Translations under genes and position numbers: made by a program
Notes under the pieces: generated by a model
Told to the model about the DNA's origin: nothing
Databases searched by the model: none
Seen by the model: the letters and a program-made list of their open reading frames with translations, nothing else
NCBI GenBank assembly: GCA_947172415.1
Contig: OX359201.1
Span: forward strand, 992,001 to 1,056,000
Length of the DNA stretch: 64,000 nucleotides
Origin: Chondrosia reniformis
Taxonomy: Eukaryota; Porifera; Demospongiae; Chondrillida; Chondrillidae
Direction of reading: 5' to 3'
In this document: positions 63,035 through 64,000 of the stretch, piece by piece
Layout of the letters: each line of letters starts with the position of its first letter
How positions within the stretch are numbered: position 1 is the stretch's first letter

Positions 63035-64000
63035 ATGAAAATGGCCGTCTGGGACAGTACACGCACACAATGGTGGTCACGGGAACCTAGAGTTGTACCT
63101 TCTCTACAAAGCCTTGCTCAAAGTAACATCTTTGATAGCATCGTCAGTACCTTGGGAGTACTTGATCGAGATATCCGCGGAATATTTAGCTGTGGGGGGT
63201 ATCTCGATGCTCCCGATCAGATCGAGCTAGTTTATCGCAAAAAGAACGGAGAATGGTCTTCGCAGTCTGTGATATTTCCTGGACCTAATCTGGAGTGTCT
63301 GAAAGACTTGATCGAAGCAGGCTCGCCAGCTACATTTGGACGCGGAGAGGAGAACGTGTATGACAAGAACTACCGCGATGCCGTGTCCTTGGAACCTTCC
63401 ATGTTCATGACCAACTTTCAACCTGCTTCTTCATCCATACTGCAAAAAATCCATTCTCTGTTGCTGCAACCTTTCGATCCCCTTTACGACATTCAAGTGG
63501 AACCCCACAAGTTGAACATCTACACAACTGGAGGTCACTTCAAGGCCCATGTGGACACTCCTCGCAGTTTGTCCATGATTGGTAGTCTTGTTATTTGTCT
63601 TCCAAGCTTTTTCCGTGGTGGTCAGCTGATAACTAAACATGGAGGCAAGAAGATATCCTTTGACTGGTCTGCCACGTCAGACTATCCTCCTTGTAAGCTG
63701 AAGTGGGCTGCCTTCTACAGTGATGTTGAGCACGAGATACTACCTGTGACAGAAGGACATCGTGTTACCATGACATTCAACCTCTATGGAGTTGGATTGC
63801 ATGTATGGAACTGCGATAGACTGAAATTGGTGCCAGCAACTTCAAAAGATCCAATAGTTGATTACACCTCTTTGCCATTTTACCATGAGCTACGAAGTAT
63901 AATAAGAAATCCTGCTTTCATGAGAGAGGGAGGTGTTCTTGGGTTTCCATGCCAACACTGCTATTTTGCAGTGAAGGAAAAGCTAAACCATGAAGAGAAT
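63035..64000 (+). CDS. 2-oxoglutarate/Fe(II) oxygenase, copy 2, cut by window edge
   Basis: An open plus-strand frame begins at ATG 63035 (or the in-frame ATG at 63041) and runs to the end of the window without a stop. From CGGYLDAPDQIELVY onward it is nearly identical to copy 1, including HFKAHVDTP, DVEHEI and GHRVTMTFNL, so the catalytic residues are kept. Its first 50 or so residues differ completely (MKMAVWDSTRTQWWSREP). It has an insert of about ten residues (GLHVWNCDRLKLV) after YGV. This is a recent tandem duplicate in the same orientation, partial at its 3' end. Confidence 0.85.
   Translation, partial: MKMAVWDSTRTQWWSREPRVVPSLQSLAQSNIFDSIVSTLGVLDRDIRGIFSCGGYLDAPDQIELVYRKKNGEWSSQSVIFPGPNLECLKDLIEAGSPATFGRGEENVYDKNYRDAVSLEPSMFMTNFQPASSSILQKIHSLLLQPFDPLYDIQVEPHKLNIYTTGGHFKAHVDTPRSLSMIGSLVICLPSFFRGGQLITKHGGKKISFDWSATSDYPPCKLKWAAFYSDVEHEILPVTEGHRVTMTFNLYGVGLHVWNCDRLKLVPATSKDPIVDYTSLPFYHELRSIIRNPAFMREGGVLGFPCQHCYFAVKEKLNHEEN

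Overview
The window is eukaryotic and animal. Three multi-exon genes can be rebuilt exon by exon with GT-AG introns, and they read as orthologues of the metazoan proteins DHX33, TRAIP and SCYL3. The DNA is AT-rich, introns are mostly short, neighbouring genes start head to head within about 100 bp, and TACGTA/TATATA-type simple sequence is everywhere. A demosponge or a similar early-branching animal fits best, but this is an inference from style and not a proven assignment. There is no bacterial-style operon, CRISPR array or rRNA.

Layout. 1-8650: AT-rich, gene-poor DNA with several minisatellites, degenerate tandem repeats and two unexplained GC-richer islands (about 3240-3540 and 6205-6560). 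8652-41311, minus strand: three exons of a gene with a death-fold-like C terminus. Its first visible intron (9355-41151) is about 31.8 kb and is almost entirely a satellite array (about 9640-41135) of roughly 150 monomers of 170 bp. The array carries five near-identical copies of a 1,045-bp non-satellite insert, each bounded by TTAA. 42401-47638, minus: DHX33, 12 exons, 642 codons. 47734-50887, plus: TRAIP, RING E3 ligase, 9 exons, head to head with DHX33 across 95 bp. 51160-52238, minus: single-exon endonuclease/exonuclease/phosphatase-fold gene with a frame break at an A10 run. 53025-58981, minus: SCYL3-like pseudokinase, 11 exons, about 686 aa. 59053-60273, plus: single-exon BTB-BACK gene with at least two frame breaks, head to head with SCYL3 across 71 bp. 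60856-62148 and 63035-64000 (cut by the window edge), plus: tandem pair of 2-oxoglutarate/Fe(II) oxygenase genes.

The protein genes are mostly housekeeping: a DEAH RNA helicase (ribosome biogenesis and RNA sensing in vertebrates), a replication-stress ubiquitin ligase and a trafficking pseudokinase. They do not form one pathway.

The most unusual content is non-coding. (1) A megasatellite with higher-order structure and a co-amplified TTAA-flanked insert sits inside one intron, ending about 15 bp from a splice donor. (2) Two copies of a roughly 190-bp element in TRAIP introns 2 and 8 each carry a hammerhead-ribozyme-like core with a matching stem I, a palindromic stem III and a GUC site. (3) A reversed single satellite monomer and a decayed copy of the TRAIP last exon lie on one side of the nuclease gene. 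Exon coordinates were read by eye and may be off by a base or two. Two splice joins (death-fold gene exon 2/3 and TRAIP exon 8/9) do not keep frame in my reading and are flagged.
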